From contig CP071032.1 in NCBI GenBank assembly GCA_017134815.1, forward strand, positions 1,178,001 to 1,242,000: a stretch of DNA of 64,000 nt, read 5' to 3'. Origin of the DNA: Lentisphaerota bacterium (lineage in GTDB: Bacteria > Verrucomicrobiota > Lentisphaeria > Victivallales > Victivallaceae). Below are positions 19,122 to 29,600 of this stretch, piece after piece; within the stretch, counting starts at the first letter, position 1; each line of letters starts with the position of its first letter. Under the pieces are notes generated by a model. It was not told the DNA's origin. It saw only the letters and a list, made by a program, of their open reading frames with translations, and searched no databases. Made by a program: the position numbers and the translations under genes.

Positions 19122-20168
19122 TCAATTTTTATTGTTAAAAGCGCTTTTCAAAAATACCTCAAACTTCGGAAAATATTTTTGGATTGAGTAATTATCAGAG
19201 GCCCTCAAAGCGGCAGCTGACATCGTCGAGTAAAGCGACCGCTCATTCTGCAGTCTGCGAACAGCCTCCACCCATTTTACTTTTGTACCTGCAAGAAAAC
19301 CGCTCAACCCATCTTCAACCACTGTAATGTTGGCTCCAACCGGACTGGCAATAACCGGCAATCCCGCAGCCTGGTACTGAATAATTTTAAAAGCTGATTT
19401 CCCCCGCGAAAACTCGTCGTCAGTCAAAGGCATTATTCCTACATGACTGCGGGCAACAGCCTCCCCTTCCCGCTCCTGTGACCAGTCCATAAAACGCATT
19501 CTGACTCCTTCAATAGCTCTTTCCCGCAAGCTGCGCCGCGCCACTATTAAAAGTTCAAAGTCACACTGCAAAGCCATAGCCCGCAAAGTTTCGGCATGAG
19601 CCTCAATATAGGAATATGTAACCGGAGTTCCTATCCAGATCAGTGTGAATTTATCAAATTTCGCCTGTGTGCTTTTATAAAGTTCAGGATTCACAACAGT
19701 AGGAATCAAAGTACTATTTTTATTAAGAAAAGCCGCCTTTTGAAGCAGAAAATCATTGGCCGCTATCACGCCGGCAGCATTTTCTATCAGCCGATCATAT
19801 TTACCCCGAAGCCACGGAATTCCTTTGTACTTCTCCCAGACATTGTCATCAAAATTTAAAACATATCTGGAGTTGCCGATAAACATCTTTTCAATAAAGT
19901 AAGGCATAAATGGCAAAAGTTCGTATTCTATAACCATGTTATCGCCGCGACGCAGCAAAAGGTCTTTAATACGGCGCAAAAAAGCACCAGGAATATGCAG
20001 AGGATTCCGAATTCGCCCGTTATACAAACGCTTTAAGTAAGAATCCGAAAAAAAACGGCAGACATTAATTTTGTGCCCGGAGCCACGCATCAATTCAGCA
20101 TACAGATAAAAGCGATAGCGGCTAGAAGCCCCCAGACTCCCGTAACGAGTTAAAAATGTAAGTCTCAT
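19122..20168 (-). CDS. Glycosyltransferase, GT4-like
   Basis: A 348-aa GT-B-type glycosyltransferase. The N-terminal half begins MRLTFLTRYGSLGASSRYRFY, a variant of the usual opening with SxRxR. The C-terminal nucleotide-sugar half has TLIWIGTPVTYSYIEAHAETL, the acidic/basic region GEAVARSHVGIMPLTDDEFSRGKSAFKIIQYQAAGLPVIASPVGAN and VEDGLSGFL. The pattern KxxQYxAxGxPVIASPxG is typical of family 4 transferases of surface polysaccharide synthesis. Donor and acceptor are unknown. It lies 86 bp downstream of obg on the same strand with no terminator visible between them. No other polysaccharide gene is adjacent; the O-antigen-ligase-like gene is 30 kb away. Confidence 0.85.
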   Translation of the reverse strand: MRLTFLTRYGSLGASSRYRFYLYAELMRGSGHKINVCRFFSDSYLKRLYNGRIRNPLHIPGAFLRRIKDLLLRRGDNMVIEYELLPFMPYFIEKMFIGNSRYVLNFDDNVWEKYKGIPWLRGKYDRLIENAAGVIAANDFLLQKAAFLNKNSTLIPTVVNPELYKSTQAKFDKFTLIWIGTPVTYSYIEAHAETLRAMALQCDFELLIVARRSLRERAIEGVRMRFMDWSQEREGEAVARSHVGIMPLTDDEFSRGKSAFKIIQYQAAGLPVIASPVGANITVVEDGLSGFLAGTKVKWVEAVRRLQNERSLYSTMSAAALRASDNYSIQKYFPKFEVFLKSAFNNKN

Positions 20169-20254
20169 ACCCGCACCAAAGCTTTAAGATTTTGCAGCAC
20201 AATATAGATATATAAGGCATAAAACGCAGCAATGCAACCGCGCTTTCTGTTAAA

Positions 20255-21271
20255 TCAGTAAATCGGCTTTGCCTTGTTGTTTTCCACCAGCTCAAAGAGC
20301 TTATTTTTCAGCACATCAAGGTTGGTGTGGCCTTCGGCGCTGATTGGAATTATTTCAACCAGATCACTGGCAAGCTCTTCATTAAGCAGTTCAAGATTCT
20401 CGGCACTGACTTCCACATCCATCTTGTTGGCGATCACAACTGCCGGACGCTTTGAAAGACCTTTCATATACAGTTCAAGCTCATTCTGCAAATGCCTGAA
20501 ATCATCCCACGGCTCACGCCCATCGGTCCCGGCCATATCCAGCACATAAGCCAGCACATGGGTTCTTTCAATATGTTTTAAAAATTCATGTCCAAGCCCG
20601 ACATTATCATGAGCTCCGTCTATCAGGCCTGGGATGTCGGCAATATTAATGCGCTGATAATCAGGATACTCAACAACACCAACGACCGGATGCAGAGTAG
20701 TAAAAGGATATGGCGCAACCTTGGGCCTGGCATGAGAAAGCGCTCTGAGCAATGTTGATTTCCCGGCATTGGGATACCCCACCAGTCCGACATCAGCAAT
20801 GGTTTTGAGTTCCAGTTCAATATTCAGTTCTTCGCCGGGCTCTCCTTCTTCATGCTGCATGGGGGCGCGGTTTACACTCGAAACAAATCGCGCGTTGCCA
20901 CGACCGCCGCGGCCGCCTTTGGCAATAACATATTCCATTTCGTCTTTATTCAGGTCAACTATAACCCGCTTTGTCTCCGCATCCCTTACAACTGTACCTA
21001 CTGGCACATTAATGGTTTTACCGGCACCCTTTCTGCCATGCAGGGTTTTTCCCTTGCCGTGCGGACCACGCTCTCCGCGGTAATGCCGGTTATAAACCAT
21101 TGCAACCAGGCTCTGTTCACCGGAGGTAGCACGCAAAACTACATCGCCCCCGCCTCCGCCGTCACCACCGTCAGGACCGCCTTTGGGAACAAATTTCTCA
21201 CGTCGGAAACTACAGCAACCATTGCCGCCGTCACCGCCTTTTACTGTTATTTTCGCTTTATCTACAAACAT
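20255..21271 (-). CDS. obg: GTPase Obg/CgtA
   Basis: A 338-aa Obg GTPase involved in 50S subunit assembly and stringent-response control. The N-terminal glycine-rich Obg fold is clear (VKGGDGGNGCCSFRREKFVP, then GGDGGGGGDVVL). The G domain shows GYPNAGKSTLLRALS, DIPGLIDGA and NKMD. It ends after the G domain without the C-terminal OCT domain found in E. coli-type or Bacillus proteins, which is common in many phyla. It lies downstream of rpmA, as is usual, but a terminator at 21369-21397 separates the two. Confidence 0.97.
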   Translation of the reverse strand: MFVDKAKITVKGGDGGNGCCSFRREKFVPKGGPDGGDGGGGGDVVLRATSGEQSLVAMVYNRHYRGERGPHGKGKTLHGRKGAGKTINVPVGTVVRDAETKRVIVDLNKDEMEYVIAKGGRGGRGNARFVSSVNRAPMQHEEGEPGEELNIELELKTIADVGLVGYPNAGKSTLLRALSHARPKVAPYPFTTLHPVVGVVEYPDYQRINIADIPGLIDGAHDNVGLGHEFLKHIERTHVLAYVLDMAGTDGREPWDDFRHLQNELELYMKGLSKRPAVVIANKMDVEVSAENLELLNEELASDLVEIIPISAEGHTNLDVLKNKLFELVENNKAKPIY

Positions 21272-21368
21272 CCGGTTTCACCTTATTATTACCTTGCAGA
21301 ACAATCATCCGCAAACATCTGACCTGGACTTTAAAATCCATATTGCAGCCGCAGGCACGAGTATAAAC

Positions 21369-21397
21369 AAAAAAAGCCCAGTCTGGAAACCGGGCTT
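21369..21397 (-). terminator. Intrinsic terminator of rpmA
   Basis: On the minus strand AAGCCCGGT and ACTGGGCTT pair with one mismatch, followed by seven T residues. It lies 27 bp past the rpmA stop and before the obg start, so it may attenuate read-through into obg. Confidence 0.85.
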
Positions 21398-21423
21398 AAA
21401 AATCATTTAGAAATGTCCCTTTT

Positions 21424-21672
21424 TCAGGCAGAAGGAACAATATTCACTTTGCGAGCGCTCTTTTTAAATTCAACTGTTCCGTCACAAAGTGCAAACAGCG
21501 TGAAGTCGCGGCCGCAGCCAACGTTTTTGCCGGGATGGAATTTTGTACCGCGCTGACGAACAATGATGCTGCCGGCAGTTACGGTCTCGCCACCGTAAGC
21601 CTTAACGCCAAGAAACTTAGGATTACTGTCACGACCATTCCTTGAACTTGACTGACCTTTTTTATGCGCCAT
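21424..21672 (-). CDS. rpmA: 50S ribosomal protein L27
   Basis: An 82-aa L27, starting [22 protein letters not shown] and containing [22 protein letters not shown], the core signature. The N-terminal tail reaches the peptidyl transferase centre. No cleavable extension of the Firmicute type is present. In most bacteria rplU (L21) lies directly upstream; here the upstream neighbour is glnS and no rplU is seen in the window. Confidence 0.97.
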   Translation of the reverse strand: MAHKKGQSSSRNGRDSNPKFLGVKAYGGETVTAGSIIVRQRGTKFHPGKNVGCGRDFTLFALCDGTVEFKKSARKVNIVPSA

Positions 21673-21812
21673 GATTTTACCTCAATATTTTAATTTTAAT
21701 AATTATCTTTTTCATAACCGTCTCTGCAAACGGAACGAGGAATATATACTTTTATCCAACAATATCAAGTTCTTGAACAAGATTTTTGATATTTTTTGCA
21801 GATAAATCACAG

Positions 21813-21857
21813 AAAAAAATTCCAGGACTCCTTGAGCGGCTGTAACCGCCAGAGTCC
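21813..21857 (-). terminator. Intrinsic terminator of glnS
   Basis: On the minus strand a two-part stem (GGACTC with GAGTCC enclosing GCGG with CCGC) is followed by a seven-T run. It lies just past the glnS stop. Confidence 0.75.
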
Positions 21858-21874
21858 CAAAACCTGCCCGGCTG

Positions 21875-23554
21875 TCACTTCCCGGCTTTTTTGGCCCAGG
21901 AATCCCGAAGAGTAACAGTACGGTTAAATACCGGCTTTTCGGGAGTTGAATCCGGGTCACAGCAGAAATATCCCTGACGCTCAAACTGCACACACTCGCC
22001 GGCAGCTACTTTTGCCAGTTCCGGCTCCAGCAGAACTTCTGTCTTTTTAAGTGAATCAGGATTGAGCTGCGTTTTAAAGTCAACCCCTTTTTCGCCGGGA
22101 CTTTCAACTGTAAAAAGCCGGTCATAAAGCCGGGCCTCGGCTTTGACCGCATGTTCAGCTGATACCCAGTGAATCGTACCTTTTACCTTGCGACCGTCAG
22201 GAGAATTACCGCCTCGCGTTGCCGGATCATAAGTGCAGCGCAGCTCCACAACCTCGCCGTTTTCATCCTTGATAAAATCCTTACAGGTAATGAAGTAGCC
22301 GTAACGCAAGCGTACTTCACGTCCCGGCCCAAGCCGGAAAAACTTTTTCGGGGGATTTTCCATAAAGTCGTTACGATCAATATACAATACCCGGCTGAAC
22401 GGCACTTTTCTGGTGCCGGCTTCCGGCATCTCAGGGTTGTTAACCGCATCCAGCCAGTCAACTTCACCTTCAGGACAGTTTTCGATAACCACTTTGAGCG
22501 GGTTCATCACCGCCAGATAACGTGAAGCATGCTTATTCAGATCATCACGTACACAGTGCTCCAGCAGCGCAACGTCAGTCAGGCTGTTGTATTTTGTTAC
22601 GCCTACCCTGTCACAAAAGTTACGAATAGCGGCAGGGGTATAACCGCGGCGGCGCAGACCACTGAGGGTTGGCATTCGGGGATCGTCCCAGCCGTTTACC
22701 AGCTTTTCATTGACCAGCTCCAGCAGTTTACGTTTGCTCATAACCGTATAAGACAGGTTCAGACGGGCAAATTCGATTTGCTGCGGGTGACTCTCCAGTT
22801 CCAGCGCGTCCAGCACCCAGTCGTAGAGTGGACGATGTATTTCAAATTCCAAAGTACAGAATGAATGCGTGATATTTTCAAATGAATCTTCGAGGCAGTG
22901 CGCGAAATCATACATCGGATAAACGCACCAGTCGTCGCCCAGACGATAGTGATGAAAACGGCGGATCCGGTAAATTGCCGGGTCCCGCATATGGATATTG
23001 GGAGAAGCCATATCGATCTTAGCTCGTAATACTTTGGCCCCATCTGCAAACTCCCCCGCACGCATTCTGGTGAAAAGGTCAAGGTTTTCCTCAATTGACC
23101 GTTCCCTTCCAGGCGGATTCTTGCCAGTTTCAGTTAAAGTCCCGAGGTACCCTTTCCATTCGTGCGGAGTCAAATCACAGACATAGGCTTTGCCGCGTCT
23201 GATCAATTCAACCGCACACTCATACATGCGTTCAAAATAATCAGAAGCAAAGTAAAAATGCTCACCCCAGTCAAAGCCAAGCCACGCAACGTCTTTTTTG
23301 ATGGCCTCAACATATTCCATATTTTCTTTGGTCGGGTTGGTATCGTCCATGCGAAGATGACAGACTCCGTCATTCTCCCTGGCGATCTCAAAATCAATGC
23401 AGATAGCCTTGGCATGACCGATATGCAGGTAGCCGTTGGGTTCGGGCGGGAAACGGGTTTCAACTCTGCCGCCATGCTTATTATCTGCTCTATCCTTAGC
23501 CACAATTGTACGGATAAAGTCCAGAGATTCAGTTTTGTTTTCTTCTGTGCTCAT
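21875..23554 (-). CDS. glnS: Glutaminyl-tRNA synthetase
   Basis: A 559-aa class I synthetase that charges tRNA-Gln. The HIGH motif is present as [19 protein letters not shown], the KMSKS equivalent as [10 protein letters not shown], and VDxW-type and DDTNPTKE blocks match GlnRS. The C-terminal anticodon-binding beta-barrels follow ([28 protein letters not shown]-like RQGYFCCDP). I chose the ATG at 23554, which has GGAG ten nt upstream. An in-frame TTG nine codons earlier lies next to a TTGACA box (23592-23597) and is unlikely. GlnRS is patchily distributed in bacteria; its presence suggests direct charging instead of the GatCAB route. Confidence 0.96.
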   Translation of the reverse strand: MSTEENKTESLDFIRTIVAKDRADNKHGGRVETRFPPEPNGYLHIGHAKAICIDFEIARENDGVCHLRMDDTNPTKENMEYVEAIKKDVAWLGFDWGEHFYFASDYFERMYECAVELIRRGKAYVCDLTPHEWKGYLGTLTETGKNPPGRERSIEENLDLFTRMRAGEFADGAKVLRAKIDMASPNIHMRDPAIYRIRRFHHYRLGDDWCVYPMYDFAHCLEDSFENITHSFCTLEFEIHRPLYDWVLDALELESHPQQIEFARLNLSYTVMSKRKLLELVNEKLVNGWDDPRMPTLSGLRRRGYTPAAIRNFCDRVGVTKYNSLTDVALLEHCVRDDLNKHASRYLAVMNPLKVVIENCPEGEVDWLDAVNNPEMPEAGTRKVPFSRVLYIDRNDFMENPPKKFFRLGPGREVRLRYGYFITCKDFIKDENGEVVELRCTYDPATRGGNSPDGRKVKGTIHWVSAEHAVKAEARLYDRLFTVESPGEKGVDFKTQLNPDSLKKTEVLLEPELAKVAAGECVQFERQGYFCCDPDSTPEKPVFNRTVTLRDSWAKKAGK

Positions 23555-23751
23555 GAGTCCAGCTCCGGTATATTTAAACAAGTATTTTTGATGTCAAGCC
23601 TATAAAATATCCCCAAACCTTGCTTTTTCAATAAGTTGACTGCAGCTTTAAGAACATCTTTAAATCACCCTTATGCAGAAATTACGTTTTTTTTATCTTT
23701 TTGATTAGAAAAAATCTTTTTACGGGTTATTATATGAACTCACACGAGCAA

Positions 23752-23825
23752 GGCGTGGTGGCCGAGTGGCTAGGCAGTGGTCTGCAAAACCATCGACACC
23801 GGTTCAATTCCGGTCCACGCCTCCA
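23752..23825 (+). tRNA. tRNA-Cys (anticodon GCA)
   Basis: A 74-nt cloverleaf with encoded CCA. The acceptor GGCGTGG pairs with CCACGCC, the discriminator is T as expected for cysteine, and anticodon GCA is at 23784-23786. The T arm reads CCGGTTCAATTCCGG. A run of T follows directly and should end transcription. A TATTAT box at 23728-23733 may be its -10. Confidence 0.97.
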
Positions 23826-23899
23826 TTTTTTTTGCCTTTTTTCCTGATTTTTTACCTCAAACAACACCTGAATCAACAGTATCTTAAATCCTGACTTTG

Positions 23900-24883
23900 T
23901 TAACGCGGTATCCAGCTGCGTCGCGTTCCGGCCCCCGGCTTTATTATTGTGGCCTTTATGGTAGTATTTACAATTTCTCCGGCACCGCCGGCCTTGAAAA
24001 ATTCAGGCCCGAATATGTTCAGATACCTGTTTCTTCTGTTTGAAATCATGCCGCCAACTGGAACGGTTTCGCCATTGCGTAGAATAACTTTTGTCGACAG
24101 GTTATAGACTTTAACCGTCTTCCTTCTGCCTTTGCCGGTTACCACGCTGATTTCAGGATAAACCTCCACTTCAATCAGGCCATTCCCCAGATAGCGCGGC
24201 TTGACATACAAAGCAGTACCAACCTTATTCCATCTGGTTTTATTAAAGATACCGTTCAGGCTGATATAGTTGCCTTCAGCAGTACCGTAATAAACCCGTT
24301 CCGGATATTTTTTATTGTAATAGAGCCATGTCGGGTCAACGACAGTCCTGCCTGACCACAATGTGGCCGGACTACCGCTCCTGGTAACAATAAATGAGGT
24401 ATTAAGGCTGCTAATATTTCTTCGCCGCTGCTCTGCATAAACTCGATATCCCGGCTGTTGAGAAGAACGTAAGACGATACGCTGACCATTCTTACAGTTA
24501 ACTACTGTCGGCGACATCTGCCGGCGATAACCAAAACTTGATCCATGGTAAGGCCCAACACTCTTACTGCTGAGGTCAACCCTTATATTTACCGGCGGCG
24601 TGTCATTGTTTTTTATGAAACGCCTTATCCGTTCGATAATTTCCGGTTTATCATAAACCAGAACTGAATTATTATATTTTTCATAAACCAGTCTGCCATC
24701 TTTATGCAGCCATTTGCTGCACACTCTTCTGATCAAATCAAACTCAAGCGACATTAACGGAATGATTTTATACTCCATACCAGCAGTGTCGCCGGCTTCT
24801 ATAGCGACAGCGCCGGGTTTATCTTCCGCCGTTGCCAGCAAAGGAAAAACGGCCAATAACAGCACAACTATCAGGTTTCGCAT
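23900..24883 (-). CDS. Short secretin-like exported protein
   Basis: A 327-aa exported protein with a signal peptide (MRNLIVVLLLAVFPLLATA). Residues about 37-92 (YKIIPLMSLEF, then YNNSVLVYDKPEIIERIRRFIKNND) resemble the N1/STN-like ring domain of secretins: a strand, a helix, then VxVYDxPExIxxIxxFI. The C-terminal part (GTALYVKPRYLGNGLIEVEVYPEIS, NGETVPVGGM) resembles the start of the secretin beta domain. It is far shorter than GspD or PilQ (over 600 aa) and no other type II/IV secretion gene lies beside it. It could be an accessory or degenerate secretin for the pseudopilins at 52 kb; that link is speculative. RBS AAAGAGGT is immediately upstream. Confidence 0.6.
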   Translation of the reverse strand: MRNLIVVLLLAVFPLLATAEDKPGAVAIEAGDTAGMEYKIIPLMSLEFDLIRRVCSKWLHKDGRLVYEKYNNSVLVYDKPEIIERIRRFIKNNDTPPVNIRVDLSSKSVGPYHGSSFGYRRQMSPTVVNCKNGQRIVLRSSQQPGYRVYAEQRRRNISSLNTSFIVTRSGSPATLWSGRTVVDPTWLYYNKKYPERVYYGTAEGNYISLNGIFNKTRWNKVGTALYVKPRYLGNGLIEVEVYPEISVVTGKGRRKTVKVYNLSTKVILRNGETVPVGGMISNRRNRYLNIFGPEFFKAGGAGEIVNTTIKATIIKPGAGTRRSWIPR

Positions 24884-25208
24884 ACCTCTTTCCCCATTAT
24901 TTTTTCAATACGTATTGGCGGCGCAACGTGCGCTGCCACTTTGAATCACCGGGCGGCTTTCGTTCAGCACTCTTTAAACTGACGCTCAATTGCTGGCCTC
25001 GCGGGCCCACCCTGTGAGTCTATTTTCGGCGTCACTGGTTGTTACGTCTGGTGTGGTATTTCCGGTGTGGCCGGGACGGGATCACTCCGGAATAACTGCA
25101 AAATCACTTAATAAATTTTACAGCATATTCATTTAGAAGTAAAGCTGTTAAGCCATAAAAAAAACCGGGAGGGACTGCACCCCGCCCGGCCATTAATAAT
25201 ATGATGAA
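24884..25208. other. GC-rich structured spacer upstream of the secretin-like gene
   Basis: A 325-bp spacer whose part 24910-25095 is visibly richer in G and C than other spacers in the window and contains several potential hairpins. One is GGCAGCGC/GCGCCGCC with a five-base loop at 24918-24938, in the leader of the secretin-like gene. Others are GGCC-TCGCG-GGCC and repeated CCGG boxes. No open frame of note. I recognise no known RNA family. The gltD terminator is at 25157-25189. Confidence 0.4.
25157..25189 (-). terminator. Intrinsic terminator of gltBD
   Basis: On the minus strand CCGGGCGGGG pairs with TCCCTCCCGG (one mismatch and one G:T pair), followed by eight T residues. It lies 20 bp past the gltD stop. 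Confidence 0.85.
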
Positions 25209-26624
25209 CTACTTCAAATAGTCATTTACCGTTTCTGCAAGAATTCTGCCGGCGTCAATAGCCCGTACCACCAGAGACGGCCCGCTGGCAATATCGCCCG
25301 CGGCAAATACCCGGTCTTCAGAAGTCCTGCCGTCATCGTCAACTTTAACGTTGCCGCGCTGGTCAAGCTTAACCCCGAACTGATCGGCGCACCCATATTT
25401 CTGAGCTCCGACAAATCCCATAGCCAGCAATACCAGATCAGCATTCAAAGTAAAACCGCTGTCTTTGAGCTGCCGCATATTGACGGGGCGACCGTCAATG
25501 ACATCCCAGTCCACCTTGACCGCATTTACCCGTTGTACATTGCCGTTACCTGAAAAGCTTTCTGTGAGAATATTCCACATGCGCTGGCAGCCCTCTTTGT
25601 GACTGCTTGAGGTGCGCAGCTTATACGGCCACTGCGGCCACGGGGTAGCTTCATCACGTTCTTCCGGCGGACGCGGCATGATTTCAAGCTGAGTCACGCT
25701 TTCCGCTCCCTGCCGGATAGCAGTGCCGACACAGTCAGAACCAGTGTCTCCGCCACCAATAACAACCACCTTTTTACCTGCAGCCAGAATATCTTTACCG
25801 GCAACAGGCTCTCCGGACACCCGCTGATTCTGCTGCTTGAGGTAATCCATAGCAAAGTGTATACCGTCGAGCTCCCGTCCCGGGACCGGCAGGTCCCGCG
25901 GTATACGCGAACCATTACACAGGCATACGGCATCAAATTTTTTCAACAGAAAACTGCCGGTTACATCTACCCCCACATCGATGCCAGTCTCAAAACTCAC
26001 ACCTTCATCCCGCATAAGTTTAATGCGGCGCTCAACAATAGCTTTATTAAGCTTAAAATCGGGGATACCGTAGCGTAACAGGCCGCCGGCAAATTTATCG
26101 CGCTCATAAACAGTTACCCAATGTCCCATTTTATTGAGCTGATCAGCAACGGCTAAACCGGCCGGTCCAGAGCCGATAACAGCTACTTTTCTGCCTGAGC
26201 GATGCGGTGGTGGACAGGGTCGGATATAGCCCTCTGCAAAACCCTTCTCAATCACAGCCAGCTCTATCTGCCTGATACTAACAGCATCGACACTCAGGCC
26301 GGCAGTGCATGAAGCTTCACAAAGTGCCGGACATATACGCCCGGTAAACTCAGGAAAATTATTTGTGGAAAGCAATACATCAAGCGCTTCCTGCCAGCGC
26401 CTTTCATGTACCAGTTCGTTAAACTCAGGAATAACATTGTCCAGCGGACAGCCGGAACCATGACAAAACGGCACTCCGCAATCCATGCAGCGGCCTGACT
26501 GCTCAACGATTTCATCTTCAGTCAGCGACTGTTCAACCTCATTATAGTCTTTCACCCGTTCCTCTTTCGGACGATAACGGGCATTTTGCCGCTCTATTTC
26601 AATAAAACCTCTTGGTCTACTCAT
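25209..26624 (-). CDS. gltD: Glutamate synthase small subunit
   Basis: A 471-aa beta subunit of NADPH-dependent glutamate synthase. It passes electrons from NAD(P)H through FAD and iron-sulfur clusters to GltB. The N-terminal cluster ligands are C46, C49, C54 and C59 (CMDCGVPFCHGSGCP). The FAD site is VAVIGSGPAGLAVADQL and the NAD(P) site VVVIGGGDTGSDCVG. The C-terminal VFAAGDIASGPSLVVRAIDAGR closes the FAD domain. It starts 11 bp after the gltB stop, and a terminator follows. Length is standard. Confidence 0.97.
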   Translation of the reverse strand: MSRPRGFIEIERQNARYRPKEERVKDYNEVEQSLTEDEIVEQSGRCMDCGVPFCHGSGCPLDNVIPEFNELVHERRWQEALDVLLSTNNFPEFTGRICPALCEASCTAGLSVDAVSIRQIELAVIEKGFAEGYIRPCPPPHRSGRKVAVIGSGPAGLAVADQLNKMGHWVTVYERDKFAGGLLRYGIPDFKLNKAIVERRIKLMRDEGVSFETGIDVGVDVTGSFLLKKFDAVCLCNGSRIPRDLPVPGRELDGIHFAMDYLKQQNQRVSGEPVAGKDILAAGKKVVVIGGGDTGSDCVGTAIRQGAESVTQLEIMPRPPEERDEATPWPQWPYKLRTSSSHKEGCQRMWNILTESFSGNGNVQRVNAVKVDWDVIDGRPVNMRQLKDSGFTLNADLVLLAMGFVGAQKYGCADQFGVKLDQRGNVKVDDDGRTSEDRVFAAGDIASGPSLVVRAIDAGRILAETVNDYLK

Positions 26625-26635
26625 TTTATATCACC

Positions 26636-29600
26636 TCACATTGACTCGTCGTCAGTTGCTTTATTTTCGGGAATGACCTCTTCCTCTTTCTGATTCATCA
26701 GGCCGAGGGCTTTGCGGTACTCAACCGGGAACACCTTAACAAACAAGGGCAATGAATTCTCCCAGTCATCCAGCAGGCGTTCAGCCAATGGACTGCCGGT
26801 GTTCTGCAAATGGGCTTCGATCAATTCCCGCAATTCCGCTGCATCGCATTCATTGTCAATAGACTCAAGGTCGACCATGTCAAGATTGCACTTCAAGTCA
26901 AAATCACCGCTGGTATCGTATACATAAGCCAGACCACCACTCATACCAGCACCGAAATTAACTCCGGTATGGCCAAGCACGACCACTCTGCCACCGGTCA
27001 TGTATTCACAGCAATGGTCACCGGCACCCTCTACTACAGCTGTGGCACCACTGTTGCGGATCGCGAAACGTTCTCCAACCTGTCCGTTGACATAGAGTTG
27101 ACCGCCGGTCGCACCATACAGCAGCACGTTACCCGCAGCCGTATTATCCTCAGGGCGGTAATCGCCTGCCGCCGGCGGCTTTATTATAATTTTGCCTCCG
27201 GATAGACTTTTTCCGACATAGTCGTTTGATTCGCCAATCAAGTTGAATGTAACCCCATGCGGCAGAAACGCACCAAAACTCTGTCCTGCGGTTCCAGAGA
27301 AGTTCACCTTAACAGTATCCTCAGGCAATCCGGCATAGCCGTGTTTTTTAGCAACAGCATTTGACAGCATTGCCCCAACAGCACGGTCAACATTGCAGAC
27401 GGTTTCATTAATTTCAACCGGCTTGCCGGTATCAATAGAATCCGCTGTTTTATCCAGAAGGCGAATTTTATCGTAGGCTTTCTCTACACCATGGTCCTGC
27501 TCACAAATACAACGTCGCGGCAGTTCCGGGTCTTCAATCTGCTCAAAGATACTGGAAAAATCAAGGTTACGGGCTTTCCAGAAATCGATTGCGGCGTTAG
27601 TTTCCAGCAGGTCGCTGCGGCCGACAGCCTCGTCTATTGTCCGCAGTCCCAGCTGAGCCAGGTACTCACGCACCTCTTCCGCTATAAACATCAGGAAATT
27701 GATGACATGCTCCGGTTTACCCTGGAAAAATTTGCGCAGCACCGGATCCTGAGTCGCCACTCCGACCGGGCAGGTGTTAGAATGACACTTGCGCATCATT
27801 ACACAACCGACAGAAACCAGAACTGTCGTTGCGAAACCGAATTCCTCGGCACCCAGCAGCGCACCTATTATAACATCGCGACCGGTTTTCAGCTGACCGT
27901 CAACCTGTACCCGGATTCTGTCACGCAATTTATTCAATACCAGGGTCTGCTGAGTTTCAGCAAGCCCAAGCTCCCAGGGCATCCCGGCATGTTTAATGGA
28001 AGTTAATGGAGAAGCGCCGGTTCCACCGTCATGGCCACTGATCAGTACCATATCGGCATGACCTTTGGCAACTCCGGCTGCAACAGTACCTACGCCTACT
28101 TCAGAAACCAGCTTTACTGAAACCCTGGCATCAGTATTTGAAAGTTTCAAATCATAAATAAGCTCAGCCAGATCCTCTATCGAGTAAATATCATGGTGCG
28201 GCGGGGGCGAAATCAAGGTAACTCCAGGTGTTGAATGCCTGACTTTTGCAATTGCCGGCAGCACCTTGTGTCCGGGCAGCTGACCACCCTCACCCGGCTT
28301 CGCTCCCTGGGCAACTTTAATCTGCAGTTCACGCGCATTAGCCAGATATTCGGCGGTGACGCCAAACCGGCCGCTCGCAATCTGCTTGATTGCACTGCAT
28401 TTACTGTCATTGTCAGGCAGCGGTTTGAAGCGTTTCGGGTCTTCGCCGCCCTCCCCGGAATTGCTCATACCGCCAATCCGGTTCATGGCAATAGCAATAG
28501 TTTCATGCGCTTCAGGACTTATAGAGCCGAAAGACATCGCTCCTGATACAAAGCGCCGGACAATATCCGCGGCCGGCTCAACTTCCGCCAGCGGAATTGA
28601 TCTGGCTTGCTTGAACTTGAACAGTCCACGTAATGTGCAAAGCCGTTTCTCCTGATTATTGATATAATCAGCATATTTCCGGTACTTTTCCTGATTATTC
28701 TCACGAACTGCCTGTTGAAAAAGACTGATCGTATCGGGCGTCCACAGGTGCTGCTCACCTTTCTGGCGATAGTGATAATTTCCACCGCTTTCGAGCATAA
28801 AAGGCAGGTGCTGCTGCGGCTTAAATGCCTTAAGGTAGCGGGTGTTGGTCTCCTGTGCGACTTCTTCAAAGCCAATGCCGCCGATCCGGCTGGCAGTACC
28901 ACTGAAAACTTCGTTGATAATCTCATTGTTGAGCCCGATTGCTTCAAACACCTGAGCACCACGGTAACTGCGCAAAGTGGATATTCCCATCTTGGACATT
29001 ACTTTAAGAATGCCTTTACAAACCGCCTTGATATAATTGGCAGTAGCTTTTACGTCGGAAATACTCAAATGATTCTTCTTGGCCAAATCAGTTACGGTTT
29101 CCAGCGCCAGATATGGGTTAATTGCTGTTGCTCCGTATCCCAGCAACAGTACAAAGTGCATGATCTCACGCGCTTCACCGGTTTCCAGCACAATACCGGC
29201 ACTGGTTCGCAACCCGGTCTTGACCAGATGCGCGTTGACGGCAGCTGTTGCCAGCAGCGCTGGAATCGGGGCCTGTCCCGCCTTGAGCATGCGGTCGGAC
29301 AGCACCAGAACGCTTTTACCTTTTCTTACCGCTTTTTCGGCAGCACGGCACAGCGCTTTCAACGCCGGGCGTAAACTGCGGCCGCTGTCGCCTGAATAAA
29401 AGCCAATGGATAAAGTTTCCGCCTGAAAAGTCTCTACTTTTGAAGCACAGAGACGTTTCAGATCCTCATCAGTCAACAAAGGGTGCTTCAGTTTCACCAG
29501 ATGCGCGTTGCGGGCAGAATCGCTCAAGGTGTTGCCTTGATTTCCAATGTAGGTCATCAGGCTCATGACCAGCTCCTCCCGAATCGGGTCGATCGGCGGA

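Noticed and set aside
23555-23581. TTG start nine codons upstream for glnS
   Set aside because: It lies next to a TTGACA promoter box, while the ATG at 23554 has a GGAG site.
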